DNA of 64,000 bases. It comes from RGIG4708 sp045538875 (GTDB taxonomy: Bacteria; Bacillota; Clostridia; UMGS1810). The notes beneath the pieces are model-generated. The model saw only the letters and a program-made list of their open reading frames with translations. It did no database searches and was not told the DNA's origin. Positions 52,674 to 61,170 of the stretch are shown piece by piece. The number at the start of each line of letters is the position of its first letter. Position 1 is the first letter of the stretch. The translations under genes and the position numbers were made by a program. The stretch is from contig JAZQEG010000013.1 of NCBI GenBank assembly GCA_045538875.1, positions 1-64,000 of the forward strand, written 5' to 3'.

Positions 52674-53318
52674 TTATTTTATAATTTTAACTCTCATACC
52701 GTTTTTGATGCCTACTGCGTTTGCATCGTCGGTATCTATGTGCATTTCCACATTAAAATCGTCACGCACTCTTACCTGCACACCATAAAACAAAGTGGGC
52801 TTAACGGTATCGAGTATTTCAACATCTACATAGTCGTTGTCTTTTATGCTGTGCTTTGCGGCAAACTCTGGTGTAAGGTGTATGTGTCTGTTGGCAATAA
52901 TTACACCCTGTTTAAGATACACACATCCCTTTGGGCCAACTACAACAAGCTTTTCGCTGCCTTGTATTTCACCAGATGGTCGAACCGGCGGCGAAACCTT
53001 GAGCACAAATGTATCGGTACGCGAAATTTCAACCTGCGTGTTTTTACGCACAGGGCCAAGCACACGCACATTTTCGATGGTTTTGAGTGATGGGCCAACA
53101 AGTGTAACAACCTCCTCGGCTGCATATTCTCTGCCCATGAGTGTCTTTTTTTTGGTAAGCTCGTATCCTTTACCAAACAATGTTTCAAGGTCAGATTGCG
53201 ACAAGTGAATGTGGCGCTGTGAAACACCTACTTTAATTTCACCGTTTGCCTCGCTGATTTGGGATGACATTTCACTCATAACCTTTACAATTATATCCTG
53301 AATATTAGCATCTGTCAT
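52674..53318 (-). CDS. pduL: Phosphate propanoyltransferase PduL
   Basis: A 214-residue acyltransferase with two PduL repeats. GVSQRHIHLSQSDLETLFG and ANRHIHLTPEFAAKH carry the zinc-binding His pairs. It makes propionyl phosphate from propionyl-CoA inside the compartment and regenerates CoA. Residues 2-17 (ANIQDIIVKVMSEM) form an amphipathic encapsulation helix. The ATG at 53318 is preferred over an earlier GTG that lies too near the ribosome site. Confidence 0.93.
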   Translation of the reverse strand: MTDANIQDIIVKVMSEMSSQISEANGEIKVGVSQRHIHLSQSDLETLFGKGYELTKKKTLMGREYAAEEVVTLVGPSLKTIENVRVLGPVRKNTQVEISRTDTFVLKVSPPVRPSGEIQGSEKLVVVGPKGCVYLKQGVIIANRHIHLTPEFAAKHSIKDNDYVDVEILDTVKPTLFYGVQVRVRDDFNVEMHIDTDDANAVGIKNGMRVKIIK

Positions 53319-53352
53319 TATATGCACCACCTTAAATCAAGCTTTTGTGCTA

Positions 53353-53985
53353 TTATATATCAAAAAACTTTATAACCTCGTTATGAGGGTTTGCTATAAC
53401 AGTTTGGCCATATACCTTGCCTATGGCGCTTGCACTGTCATTGCCTGCATCAATTGCAGCTGCAACTGCCGAAACGCTGCCGCATATAACAAAGCTTACA
53501 AGGCGTCCGCCCAGCCTTTTTTCGGTATGGATAAGGCGCACATTTGCTGCTTTAAGCATACTGTCTAGGCCAGTAATTGACGCAACAAGGCCTTCAACCT
53601 CGAGTATGCCCACAGCAGCCTTGCTTTTGGGATGAGTCTCTTTTGCACCAAGCAAGGTTTTTGGGAGTTTTTTGTTGTATTTGTCCTTGTTAATGTCGAG
53701 CTTGTATGCCATTTTTTCAACACCATCCGATGGATTTGGGATGATGTGCGAAACTATAAACTTATCTATTGATTTGGCATATTGTGTTGCTGCCTCAATT
53801 GCTGCAGTTACTGATGCAACATTGCCTTCTATTTTGAGCTGCATAATAAGCGGAACAGGAAATTTGCCAAATGGTCGGTTACGGTCAAATGCAATAACCT
53901 TAACATCTGCCGCTTTTGCTGCTATATCTGCACAAGTAACTACTGCAGGAAAGCCATATACTTCCATCATACCTAATGCTTTCAT
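53353..53985 (-). CDS. Tandem-domain BMC shell protein (BMC-T)
   Basis: A 210-residue protein with two BMC domains, residues about 3-85 (ALGMMEVYGFPAVVTCADIA) and about 120-205 (AVGILEVEGLVASITGLDSM). They are joined by a 30-residue linker. It should form trimers that look like hexamers in the shell and may gate larger molecules. It lacks the PduT Cys-Pro-Gly signature. The ribosome site is distant and weak. Confidence 0.88.
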   Translation of the reverse strand: MKALGMMEVYGFPAVVTCADIAAKAADVKVIAFDRNRPFGKFPVPLIMQLKIEGNVASVTAAIEAATQYAKSIDKFIVSHIIPNPSDGVEKMAYKLDINKDKYNKKLPKTLLGAKETHPKSKAAVGILEVEGLVASITGLDSMLKAANVRLIHTEKRLGGRLVSFVICGSVSAVAAAIDAGNDSASAIGKVYGQTVIANPHNEVIKFFDI

Positions 53986-54018
53986 AGGGTTTGTTCAGTC
54001 CTCTCTAATAGCGTTAAA

Positions 54019-55413
54019 TTATACAATATGAAATCCTTCGGACATTACACATCTGCGCTGACGGGTAAATGAGCGCGCACTTGTGATGCCTTCACCTGTA
54101 GGGCCTGCAATTGTAAAGGTTGTATGGCCCTCGCCGCCTGCACCGATACCTGCATATGAAGGAGCATTTTTTACAAAAATTGTTGTTTCAACCTCTCTTG
54201 CAAATTTTGTGAGTCTGTCTACATTGAGCGAGTGAATGTGAGCCGAATGTCTGTTGCCGTGCTCTGCCTTAACAGCATAATCGATTGCCTGGTCAATATT
54301 TGCAACTCTTACAATCGGTAAAATTGGCATCATCATTTCCACCTGAACAAACGGATGATTAAAATCTGTTTCACAAATAATAAGCCGTGGGTCTGCATCT
54401 ATGCCGATTTGTTTAAGAAACAGCCCTGCATTTTTGCCAACCCATTTTTTATTGATGCCGTACTTGCCATCTTTGTTAACAAGGCAAAATTGCATAATTT
54501 TGTCCCTCTGTTCCTTGTTAACAAGGTAAGCACCGCTTTTTGTCATATTTGCAATAAGCTCGTCGGCAATACTCGAAATTGCAAAGCACTCTTTTTCGGC
54601 AATGCAAGGCAGGTTGTTGTCAAAGCTTGCGCCCAAAACTATATCTTTTGCGGCTTTTGCAATGTTTGCTGTTTCGTCTACAATAACAGGTGGGTTGCCT
54701 GCGCCTGCGCCAATTGCCTTTTTGCCCGATGACAAAAGCATTTTTACAACGCCTGGGCCGCCTGTTGCAACAAGCATTTTAACTATTGGCGAATTAACCA
54801 TTTGGTTAGAGGTATCCATTGTAGGCTTTTTGACCGATACAACAAGATTTTCGGGGCCGCCTGCTGCAAGTATTGCTCTGTTTACAAGGTCTACTGCGTA
54901 GTTTGCAACTCTGCATGCATTTGGGTGCGGGTTAAACACTACACCGTTACCGCCTGCAATCATACCGATTGAGTTGCAAATAACTGTTTCGGAAGGGTTT
55001 GTTGACGGAGTTATAGAGCCAATTACTCCAAAAGGAGCCATTTCAATAAGGGTAAGCCCATCATCACCTGTTTTTACTCTTGGCTCTAAATCTTCGGTAC
55101 CCGGGGTTTTGTTGGCAACAAGCTGATGCTTGATAATTTTGTCCTCAACTCTGCCCATACCTGTTTCTTCTACGCCCATTTCAGCCATAATGCCGGCTTC
55201 TTCAAGTGTGAGCTTTCTGATATTTTCTATCATCTTTTCTCTCTGGGCAACAGAGTAATCTCTGTACTGCTTGTACGCCTTATCTACTGCCTCAAGAGCT
55301 TCTGTCATAGTGTCAAATACGCCCTTTTGGCTGCCTGCTGTGCACAATTCGCCTTTATTTTCAAGTGTTTTTATAACACTTTCAACTATTTTGTTTATAT
55401 ACTGTTCATTCAT
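54019..55413 (-). CDS. pduP: CoA-acylating aldehyde dehydrogenase (PduP/EutE-type)
   Basis: A 464-residue enzyme converting propionaldehyde to propionyl-CoA with NAD. The catalytic Cys lies in ASFDNNLPCIAEKECF; ITPSTNPSETVICNS and GAGNPPVIVDETA are family motifs. The first 20 residues (NEQYINKIVESVIKTLENKG) form an encapsulation helix, then a flexible linker. GAGGTG precedes the ATG at 55413. Confidence 0.93.
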   Translation of the reverse strand: MNEQYINKIVESVIKTLENKGELCTAGSQKGVFDTMTEALEAVDKAYKQYRDYSVAQREKMIENIRKLTLEEAGIMAEMGVEETGMGRVEDKIIKHQLVANKTPGTEDLEPRVKTGDDGLTLIEMAPFGVIGSITPSTNPSETVICNSIGMIAGGNGVVFNPHPNACRVANYAVDLVNRAILAAGGPENLVVSVKKPTMDTSNQMVNSPIVKMLVATGGPGVVKMLLSSGKKAIGAGAGNPPVIVDETANIAKAAKDIVLGASFDNNLPCIAEKECFAISSIADELIANMTKSGAYLVNKEQRDKIMQFCLVNKDGKYGINKKWVGKNAGLFLKQIGIDADPRLIICETDFNHPFVQVEMMMPILPIVRVANIDQAIDYAVKAEHGNRHSAHIHSLNVDRLTKFAREVETTIFVKNAPSYAGIGAGGEGHTTFTIAGPTGEGITSARSFTRQRRCVMSEGFHIV

Positions 55414-55433
55414 TGTCAAAGCACCTCAATCTA

Positions 55434-55982
55434 TTACAGAATAGTTTTCCACATTTTCATATCAGGATTTGCAATTACAGAGCTGTCAAGGAACATCGAT
55501 GTTTCCTTAAGGTCTGATTTTACTTTTTCTACTGCTGCGTTAACCGCCGCAACCTCTCCTGTGATTAGCAAATATGACTTGCCGCACATACCCTTTGCAA
55601 TACGCATTTCAATAAGGTCAACAAGAGATGTTTTTGCGGCTACATCTGCAGCTACAATAATTGATGCTGCCGAATATGTTTCGATAACACCGAGAGCTCT
55701 TGGATTTTCAACCTCTGTTGTGCCATATATTGCTGGGAATATAGCCTCGTGCGGATTGCCCAGCACAAAGCTGTCGATAAGCTTGTCGGGGTGTTGAGCC
55801 TTGCTGTTGTCTACCGCTGCTTTTACTGCACTCAAATCGCCGCTTATCAGCACTATGTATTTACCGGGGCAAACAACCTCTGCCTCTAGTAGTTCTACCT
55901 CGGCAGTTTTTACCATTGTGTCGGCTGCCTGTATACCTGTTGCAACTGTAAGATATTCTACCATTGCTATTGCCTTGGACAT
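55434..55982 (-). CDS. pduT: PduT-like tandem BMC shell protein with Fe-S cysteine
   Basis: A 182-residue protein with two BMC domains (residues 3-85, 95-180). VVCPGKYIVLISG places a Cys at position 38, the residue that ligates a central [4Fe-4S] cluster in Salmonella-type PduT trimers. It probably passes electrons across the shell with PduS, whose gene overlaps its start (TAATG). Confidence 0.9.
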   Translation of the reverse strand: MSKAIAMVEYLTVATGIQAADTMVKTAEVELLEAEVVCPGKYIVLISGDLSAVKAAVDNSKAQHPDKLIDSFVLGNPHEAIFPAIYGTTEVENPRALGVIETYSAASIIVAADVAAKTSLVDLIEMRIAKGMCGKSYLLITGEVAAVNAAVEKVKSDLKETSMFLDSSVIANPDMKMWKTIL

Positions 55983-57319
55983 TAGCTCTTACCTCCTGAT
56001 TTTTTTACTATAATATATGTATCTGTTACCGAAGTAACTGTTCCGTCTATTGACGAGTGTATGTCGGCACCAAGCTTTTTGCCGCTGCTTGCCACCACCT
56101 GACCTATGCTAACTATGTCGTTAGGCTTAACAACAGGCGTACATTTGGGGCCAATATGCTGACTAAGCATAATTTTAACCTCTTTGGCAGGTATTTCGTC
56201 TTCAATAAATGTTGCACCTATGTTATATTTGGTAAGCCCAAGCCTTGCAACAAGGCGGTGCATAGGTACCTTTTTATAATCACGGTCAGGCAAAACCCCC
56301 TTAAACTGTGGTGTTTGTGCCTTGACACCTTTTTTTCTCAGTTCATCTTTTGCCACGCCTATAAGTGTGCGGGGCGATAAATCCTGCGGACAGGCATACA
56401 ATTCACAAAGGCCGCACTGCGAGCAAAAAGCAGAGTTGACCACAGCCTTTACATCGCTGTCCATACCCTTTGATACAGCTCTCATAAACTTGTGAGGCTC
56501 TATAGGGTAGCCAAGCGCATTTCGCGAGCACAAATCTGTGCACGAACGGCACTGGCAGCAAGCGCTCATTGCCCTTAATATACTTATGCGTGTTTTTGTT
56601 TTGCGTTTTAAAACAACGGGGTGCTCGCTTGGCAGTACCAAAATTGCGTTGCTTGTTTTGGTAACAACATCATTTGGTTTTACTATTTTGCCTGTCATTA
56701 CACCGCCGCCGATATAATCATAATCCTTTACGGTTTCACCGCCGGCAAGCTTTACAACATCTTTGTACTTCATGCCGAGAGGCACCTTTACCATAACCGG
56801 ATTTTTAACCTCACCTGCAACCACAATGTATTTGTGAGTAACACCTTTTGCCTGTGTTATTGCAAAATATGTGTTGAGCATTGTTTCAACATTGTATACA
56901 ATAACACCTTCGGAAATTGGCAAATTGCCCGGCTTGACTATTCTGCCGGTTGTTTCGTATATAGTTACTATTTCGTCACCTGCAGGGTATATTTCCGGCA
57001 GGAGTGATATAGTTGTATTCTTAAATTCGGGTAAATAAAACTCCACTGCATCTATTGCGTTTTTGTATTCGGGCTTAATGGCAATAACAACCTGTTTTGC
57101 ATCAAGAGCCACTCTTACGCATTCGAGTGCAGTTAATATTTGATTTGCAAAATTTGCAAGGAGCTGTCTGTGTAGATTAAAAAGAGGTTCGCACTCTGCG
57201 CAGTTAAGCACAATTGTGTCTGCTCTTTTATCAAGTTTTGCATACGAAGGAAAGCCCGCACCGCCGGCACCGACTATTCCGCTGTTTTTCATAGTTGCTG
57301 ACAAAACCGATAATTCCAT
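55982..57319 (-). CDS. pduS: PduS/RnfC-like electron-transfer flavoprotein with two [4Fe-4S] sites
   Basis: A 445-residue protein: an NADH/FMN-binding RnfC-like N-terminal half (GIVGAGGAGFPSYAKLD, LNCAECEPLF, SLBB region), ferredoxin motifs CCQCRSCTDLCSRN and CSQCGLCELYACP, and a C-terminal biotin/lipoyl-like hairpin. It is thought to recycle NAD inside the shell by passing electrons to PduT. AAGGAG precedes the ATG. Confidence 0.92.
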   Translation of the reverse strand: MELSVLSATMKNSGIVGAGGAGFPSYAKLDKRADTIVLNCAECEPLFNLHRQLLANFANQILTALECVRVALDAKQVVIAIKPEYKNAIDAVEFYLPEFKNTTISLLPEIYPAGDEIVTIYETTGRIVKPGNLPISEGVIVYNVETMLNTYFAITQAKGVTHKYIVVAGEVKNPVMVKVPLGMKYKDVVKLAGGETVKDYDYIGGGVMTGKIVKPNDVVTKTSNAILVLPSEHPVVLKRKTKTRISILRAMSACCQCRSCTDLCSRNALGYPIEPHKFMRAVSKGMDSDVKAVVNSAFCSQCGLCELYACPQDLSPRTLIGVAKDELRKKGVKAQTPQFKGVLPDRDYKKVPMHRLVARLGLTKYNIGATFIEDEIPAKEVKIMLSQHIGPKCTPVVKPNDIVSIGQVVASSGKKLGADIHSSIDGTVTSVTDTYIIVKKSGGKS

Positions 57320-57329
57320 AACCTACTCC

Positions 57330-57596
57330 TTATTTTAATGATGAGCCATCATCAACAATACCTACAATTGCAGCATCTACAGGCGCATCTTCATTGCCTG
57401 TGCCAATTCGGGCAGCACTGCCCATTGCTACAAGCACAACCTCGCCAATACCTGCTCCGATATTGTCGGTTGCTACTATTCGCGATTTTGCATAGAGCAT
57501 ACTATCAAGAGGTTCTACTATCATAAATTTGTTGCCGATAAGTGCATCGTTTTTGCGTGTTGATACAACAGAACCAATAACTTTACCTACTATCAC
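57330..57596 (-). CDS. pduN: BMC-P pentameric vertex protein (EutN/PduN)
   Basis: An 88-residue EutN/CcmL protein (VIGSVVSTRKNDALIGNKFM, VLVAMGSAARIGTG), expected to cap shell vertices as pentamers. Starts with GTG at 57596 after AAAGGATG. Confidence 0.93.
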   Translation of the reverse strand: MIVGKVIGSVVSTRKNDALIGNKFMIVEPLDSMLYAKSRIVATDNIGAGIGEVVLVAMGSAARIGTGNEDAPVDAAIVGIVDDGSSLK

Positions 57597-57694
57597 TACA
57601 ACTCATCCTTTCGGTAATAATCAATCAAAAACTTTTTTGTGTTTGCACTGCGGCACATTAAATGTGCCGCAGTATATTATAAACACAATCAAAA

Positions 57695-58114
57695 TTACTT
57701 AAGTGCAGGGAGAATTTTCTCAACATCTGCATGAGGTCTTGGGATTACATGTACTGCAATGAGTTCACCAAGCTTACCTGCAGCTGAACCGCCAGCTTCT
57801 GTAGCAGCTTTAACAGCACCAACATCGCCTCTTACCATTACGCTTACAAGTCCTGAACCGATTTTTTCTGTTCCAACCAATTCAACATTTGCAGCTTTAA
57901 GCATTGCATCGGCAGCTTCGATTGCAGCTACCAAGCCTCTTGTTTCTACCATACCGAGTGCTTCCTGAGCCATTTTAACTTCCTCCTTAATTATTTTGGT
58001 TTCAACTGTTGCTTCTGCTTTTGCAGCCTGTGCCTTGGGAGCAGCAGGTTTTGCAGCAGTTTTCTTTTTTGCAGGTGCTTTGGCGCCTGCCTTTTTTGTT
58101 TGTTTTTCAGCCAT
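57695..58114 (-). CDS. BMC-H shell protein with Lys/Ala/Pro-rich N-terminal extension; internal start predicted
   Basis: Two starts are possible. From 58114 (MAEKQTKKAGAKAPAKKKTA...) the product has 139 residues with a 47-residue histone-like basic extension; its ribosome site (AAAGG) is weak and about 13 bases away. From the internal ATG at 57973 a perfect AAGGAGGA (57981-57988) lies seven bases upstream, giving a 92-residue BMC-H (MAQEALGMVETRGLVAA) nearly identical to the next gene's product. The internal ribosome site encodes Lys-Glu-Glu in the long form. BMC-H forms the hexameric shell facets. Confidence 0.9.
   Translation of the reverse strand: MAEKQTKKAGAKAPAKKKTAAKPAAPKAQAAKAEATVETKIIKEEVKMAQEALGMVETRGLVAAIEAADAMLKAANVELVGTEKIGSGLVSVMVRGDVGAVKAATEAGGSAAGKLGELIAVHVIPRPHADVEKILPALK
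57973..57988 (-). promoter_or_regulatory. Internal ribosome binding site for the short BMC-H form
   Basis: AAGGAGGA at 57981-57988, then seven bases, then ATG at 57971-57973, in frame with the long form. Confidence 0.75.
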
Positions 58115-58157
58115 AATTAAACCACAGCCTTTCTGCCTGTATAATACAGATTATGTA

Positions 58158-58436
58158 TTAGTCAAGAACAGGCAATATTTTTTCAACATCTGCGTGTGGT
58201 CTTGGGATTACATGTACTGCAACAAGCTCACCAAGCTTACCTGCAGCTGCACCGCCTGCTTCTGTAGCAGCTTTAACAGCGCCTACATCGCCTCTTACCA
58301 TTACGCTTACAAGTCCGGAACCGATTTTTTCTGTTCCGATGAGTACAACCTCTGCTGCTTTTACCATTGCATCAGCAGCTTCAATTGCAGCTACCAAACC
58401 TCTTGTTTCTACCATACCGAGTGCTTCTTGTGCCAT
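58158..58436 (-). CDS. BMC-H major shell hexamer protein
   Basis: A 92-residue single BMC domain (MAQEALGMVETRGLVAAIEA, EKIGSGLVSVMVRGDVGAVK, VIPRPHADVEKILP), PduA/PduJ-like. AGGAGG precedes the ATG. It differs from the adjacent BMC-H core at only a few positions, so the two arose by recent duplication. Confidence 0.95.
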   Translation of the reverse strand: MAQEALGMVETRGLVAAIEAADAMVKAAEVVLIGTEKIGSGLVSVMVRGDVGAVKAATEAGGAAAGKLGELVAVHVIPRPHADVEKILPVLD

Positions 58437-58468
58437 TTTTATTTCCTCCTAAAAAATATAATACTAAT

Positions 58469-59668
58469 TTATTTATTAATAATTACAACTTTAAGACCTG
58501 CCATTTTAAGGTTGGTTTCAAGTGCATTATTAATCTCTTCTAATGGGAACTCGTGTGTAACGAGTTTTTTGATTGGCAAGCCAATCGCAATTGCTCTTTT
58601 TAAGAAATCAAATGTTGTTGGATAATCACGCAGTGTGTAAATCCATGAGCCAACTGTTGTAATTTCTTTAGCGCATATATCAAAGTGCGGGTTGATTTGT
58701 GTTTCGCCGCCGTTTACAAAAAAGCCAAGCTCACAAAGACCGCCGCCGTTGCGGATAAATTTGTACACATTTGAGTGTGCAACTGCAGCGCCTGTGCACT
58801 GGAATGCAAAATCGGCAAGATGTCCGCCAAATGCATCTTTAACACCCTGTGTAAGTGCATCAAGGCCGTCGTAGTTTTTAAAGTTAACTGTAGCCTCTGC
58901 GCCAAGCTCTTTTGCAAAGTCAAGGCGTTTTTGTTCACCATCGACTGCAACAATATGTTCCACACCCATTGTGCGCAGCATTGCCACACAAATAAGGCCT
59001 ATTGGTCCGCAGCCCTGTACTACTACTCTCGAATTAAACTTAAGTATGCCTGTTGTTTTTGCTCTTTCTACAGCGTGTACCAAAACTGCGCAAGGCTCTA
59101 TAAGAATTCGTGAATGAAGGTCTAGGTCGGAAACATTAAATATAGTTGAGCCCTTACGGATAACTATATAATCTGCAAACCAACCGTTAAGGTGAATGTC
59201 ATCATCAGGCATAAGGCCGTAGCATTGTGCCTCTCCTACATTGAGCTTGTTCATATCAAATGTTGCAATTTCGGGGTCGTTTTTAAAATTGAGGCAGGTT
59301 ACAACCTTGTCGCCAAGCTTAAGCGGTTTGCCTGCACTGTCAATTTTGACATTTTTGCCCAATTTTACAATTTCGCCTGTGCCCTCGTGGCCAAGAACTA
59401 CAGGAATAAGCCCAAACGGATCTCTTTTAAACTCATGTGCGTCTGTGCCACACACTCCGCAGCCTTCTACTTTAACGAGGATATCATCGTCGCCAATTTC
59501 GGGGATGTCAAACTCTTTGATATCAAAGTGGCCAAGCTGAGTCAGAACTGCTGCTTTTGACTTTTTGGGTACTGCTGTGCTAAAAGAAGGTGCCGATGTT
59601 TTGCAATCGTCGCTATGCATATTTTGAATAACAGAACGCACAATTGCTTCAATTTCTGCATTGTTCAT
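58469..59668 (-). CDS. Zinc-dependent alcohol dehydrogenase of the microcompartment
   Basis: A 399-residue medium-chain dehydrogenase. Zinc ligands are in GCGVCGTDAHE and VLGHEGTGEIVK; VVQGCGPIGLICVAML binds NAD. The N-terminal residues 2-18 (NNAEIEAIVRSVIQNMHS) plus a Ser/Lys linker form an encapsulation peptide. It probably reduces propionaldehyde to propanol to regenerate NAD, in place of the iron-type PduQ. GAAAGGAG precedes the ATG. Confidence 0.9.
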   Translation of the reverse strand: MNNAEIEAIVRSVIQNMHSDDCKTSAPSFSTAVPKKSKAAVLTQLGHFDIKEFDIPEIGDDDILVKVEGCGVCGTDAHEFKRDPFGLIPVVLGHEGTGEIVKLGKNVKIDSAGKPLKLGDKVVTCLNFKNDPEIATFDMNKLNVGEAQCYGLMPDDDIHLNGWFADYIVIRKGSTIFNVSDLDLHSRILIEPCAVLVHAVERAKTTGILKFNSRVVVQGCGPIGLICVAMLRTMGVEHIVAVDGEQKRLDFAKELGAEATVNFKNYDGLDALTQGVKDAFGGHLADFAFQCTGAAVAHSNVYKFIRNGGGLCELGFFVNGGETQINPHFDICAKEITTVGSWIYTLRDYPTTFDFLKRAIAIGLPIKKLVTHEFPLEEINNALETNLKMAGLKVVIINK

Positions 59669-59669
59669 T

Positions 59670-60161
59670 TCAAATCTCTCCTTTCATTATATCCGGAAGG
59701 ATTGATGCACCGTAAGCAGAAAGCTCAGTATCTTGCTCCTCGCTTCCGCCGCTTACACCAAGGCCTCCTATTATTTTTCCGTTATATACAAGGGGATCTC
59801 CTCCGCCAAATATAACAATTTGTCCTGCATTGGTAAACTGAATGCCATACAGTGACTGACCGGGGTTTGCCAAGCCCTTGAGCTTTATGGTTGACATTTT
59901 GAGTGCAACAACGGTGTAGGCTTTGTTAAGGGCTACATCGTAGCTTGCAATGTACGAGTCATCCATACACTCTATTGCAACGGGGCGTGCTGCAGTGTTT
60001 GAAACTGCAACAACGGCTTTTACTCCCATTTGCTCAGCCTTATTTTCTACCATTTTTATAAGGCGCTTTGCCTGAGCCAAGGTTATTGACTGAGGGCAGG
60101 CTTGCTGCCGCATCTGAGATACAACATCGGTCACAATTTTTGATATTGTGTTATTATCCAT
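59670..60161 (-). CDS. GlcG/HbpS-like protein (PduO C-terminal family) with encapsulation peptide
   Basis: A 163-residue protein. Residues 25-160 match GlcG/HbpS (ITLAQAKRLIKMVENKAEQM, FTNAGQIVIFGGGDPLVYNG, GGLGVSGGSEEQD). Residues 2-18 (DNNTISKIVTDVVSQMRQQ) form an amphipathic helix. It lacks an adenosyltransferase domain, fitting a B12-independent compartment. Related proteins bind haem or cofactors; its role here is unknown. The start at 60161 has a weak ribosome site. Confidence 0.85.
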   Translation of the reverse strand: MDNNTISKIVTDVVSQMRQQACPQSITLAQAKRLIKMVENKAEQMGVKAVVAVSNTAARPVAIECMDDSYIASYDVALNKAYTVVALKMSTIKLKGLANPGQSLYGIQFTNAGQIVIFGGGDPLVYNGKIIGGLGVSGGSEEQDTELSAYGASILPDIMKGEI

Positions 60162-60176
60162 ATGTATCACCAACAA

Positions 60177-61004
60177 TTATTTATTGCGCATTGCTTCCAT
60201 TACTTTTTTGGTAATCTCTTCTACAAGCTGGGTGTCTGCACAGCCCATTGAATCAATAGGGTTGGTGTTTGCCTGTGAGCAGCTTGGAACGCCGCATGTG
60301 TGGCAGCTGACTTTACCATTTTTTGCATTAGGGCAAAGGTTTGCAGGGTGTTTGCCTGTCATACCAAACTGGCGTCTGATTTCGTAAAGGCGTTTAACCT
60401 GCTCGTCGGTAAATTCCTTAGGGCCGCCCAGAGCTCTTGCATTGTACAAAAGCTGTGCATAAAATTCGAGTGATTCCATTTTGTGATATGCTGCAACAAG
60501 CGAATCCGAATATGAAAGTGCACCGTGATTTGCAAGAAGAACCGCATCAAAATAAGGAAGATACTTTTCTACTGCATCGGGAATTTCCTCTGTTGAAGGT
60601 GTGCCATACTCTGCAATTGGCACGCAGCCAAGAGCAATAACAGCTTCGGGCATAATGGGCTGTGTAAGCGGAATACCTGCAATTGCAAAGCTTGTTGCAT
60701 ATATAGGATGTGCATGCACAACAGCTTTTACATCTGGTCTGTGCTTGTAAACTCTAAGATGCATTTTAATTTCGGAAGAGGGCTTAAATTTGCCATTTGC
60801 CGAAATTACATTGCCGTCACCGTCAATTTTGCATATGTACTCAGGAGTCATAAAGCCTTTGCTTACTCCTGTAGGTGTGCAAAGATATTCATTTTCACCG
60901 ATTTTTACCGAGATGTTACCATCATTTGCAGCAACCATTCCGCGATCGTAAATTCTTTTGCCTATTTCGCAGATTTGCTTTTTGATTTCAAATTCATTTA
61001 CCAT
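60177..61004 (-). CDS. fucA: L-fuculose-phosphate aldolase with C-terminal encapsulation peptide
   Basis: A 275-residue class II aldolase. MVAANDGNISVKIGEN, VHAHPIYATSFAIAG and LLANHGALSYSDSL hold the zinc His residues and catalytic Glu pocket. After about 210 residues a Cys-rich stretch (CPNAKNGKVSCHTCGVPSC) leads to a terminal helix (TQLVEEITKKVMEAMRNK) like the encapsulation helices of the other cargo. It splits fuculose- or rhamnulose-1-phosphate to DHAP and lactaldehyde. AAAGGAG precedes the ATG. Confidence 0.9.
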   Translation of the reverse strand: MVNEFEIKKQICEIGKRIYDRGMVAANDGNISVKIGENEYLCTPTGVSKGFMTPEYICKIDGDGNVISANGKFKPSSEIKMHLRVYKHRPDVKAVVHAHPIYATSFAIAGIPLTQPIMPEAVIALGCVPIAEYGTPSTEEIPDAVEKYLPYFDAVLLANHGALSYSDSLVAAYHKMESLEFYAQLLYNARALGGPKEFTDEQVKRLYEIRRQFGMTGKHPANLCPNAKNGKVSCHTCGVPSCSQANTNPIDSMGCADTQLVEEITKKVMEAMRNK

Positions 61005-61058
61005 TGCTATTTCTCCTTTTATATAAATTGTAATACTAAACTTTTTTACCCAAATATT

Positions 61059-61087
61059 ATATTACCACAAAAAACAACATAAGTCAA
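61059..61087 (-). promoter_or_regulatory. Internal promoter before fucA
   Basis: Minus-strand TTGACT (61082-61087), 17-bp spacer, TAATAT (61059-61064), in the only long gap (166 bp) of the operon. It would drive fucA and the genes after it separately from the glycyl radical enzyme genes. Confidence 0.5.
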
Positions 61088-61170
61088 CAAAAAATTCTGT
61101 GTTTTTCTTTGAATTTGTGAGAATTTGTTATTTGTTATAAATATTTGTGTTTGAATTGCTGTTTATTGGG

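Noticed and set aside
59670..60161. Cobalamin adenosyltransferase PduO
   Set aside because: Only the GlcG/HbpS-like part exists; the adenosyltransferase domain is missing and the dehydratase is B12-independent.
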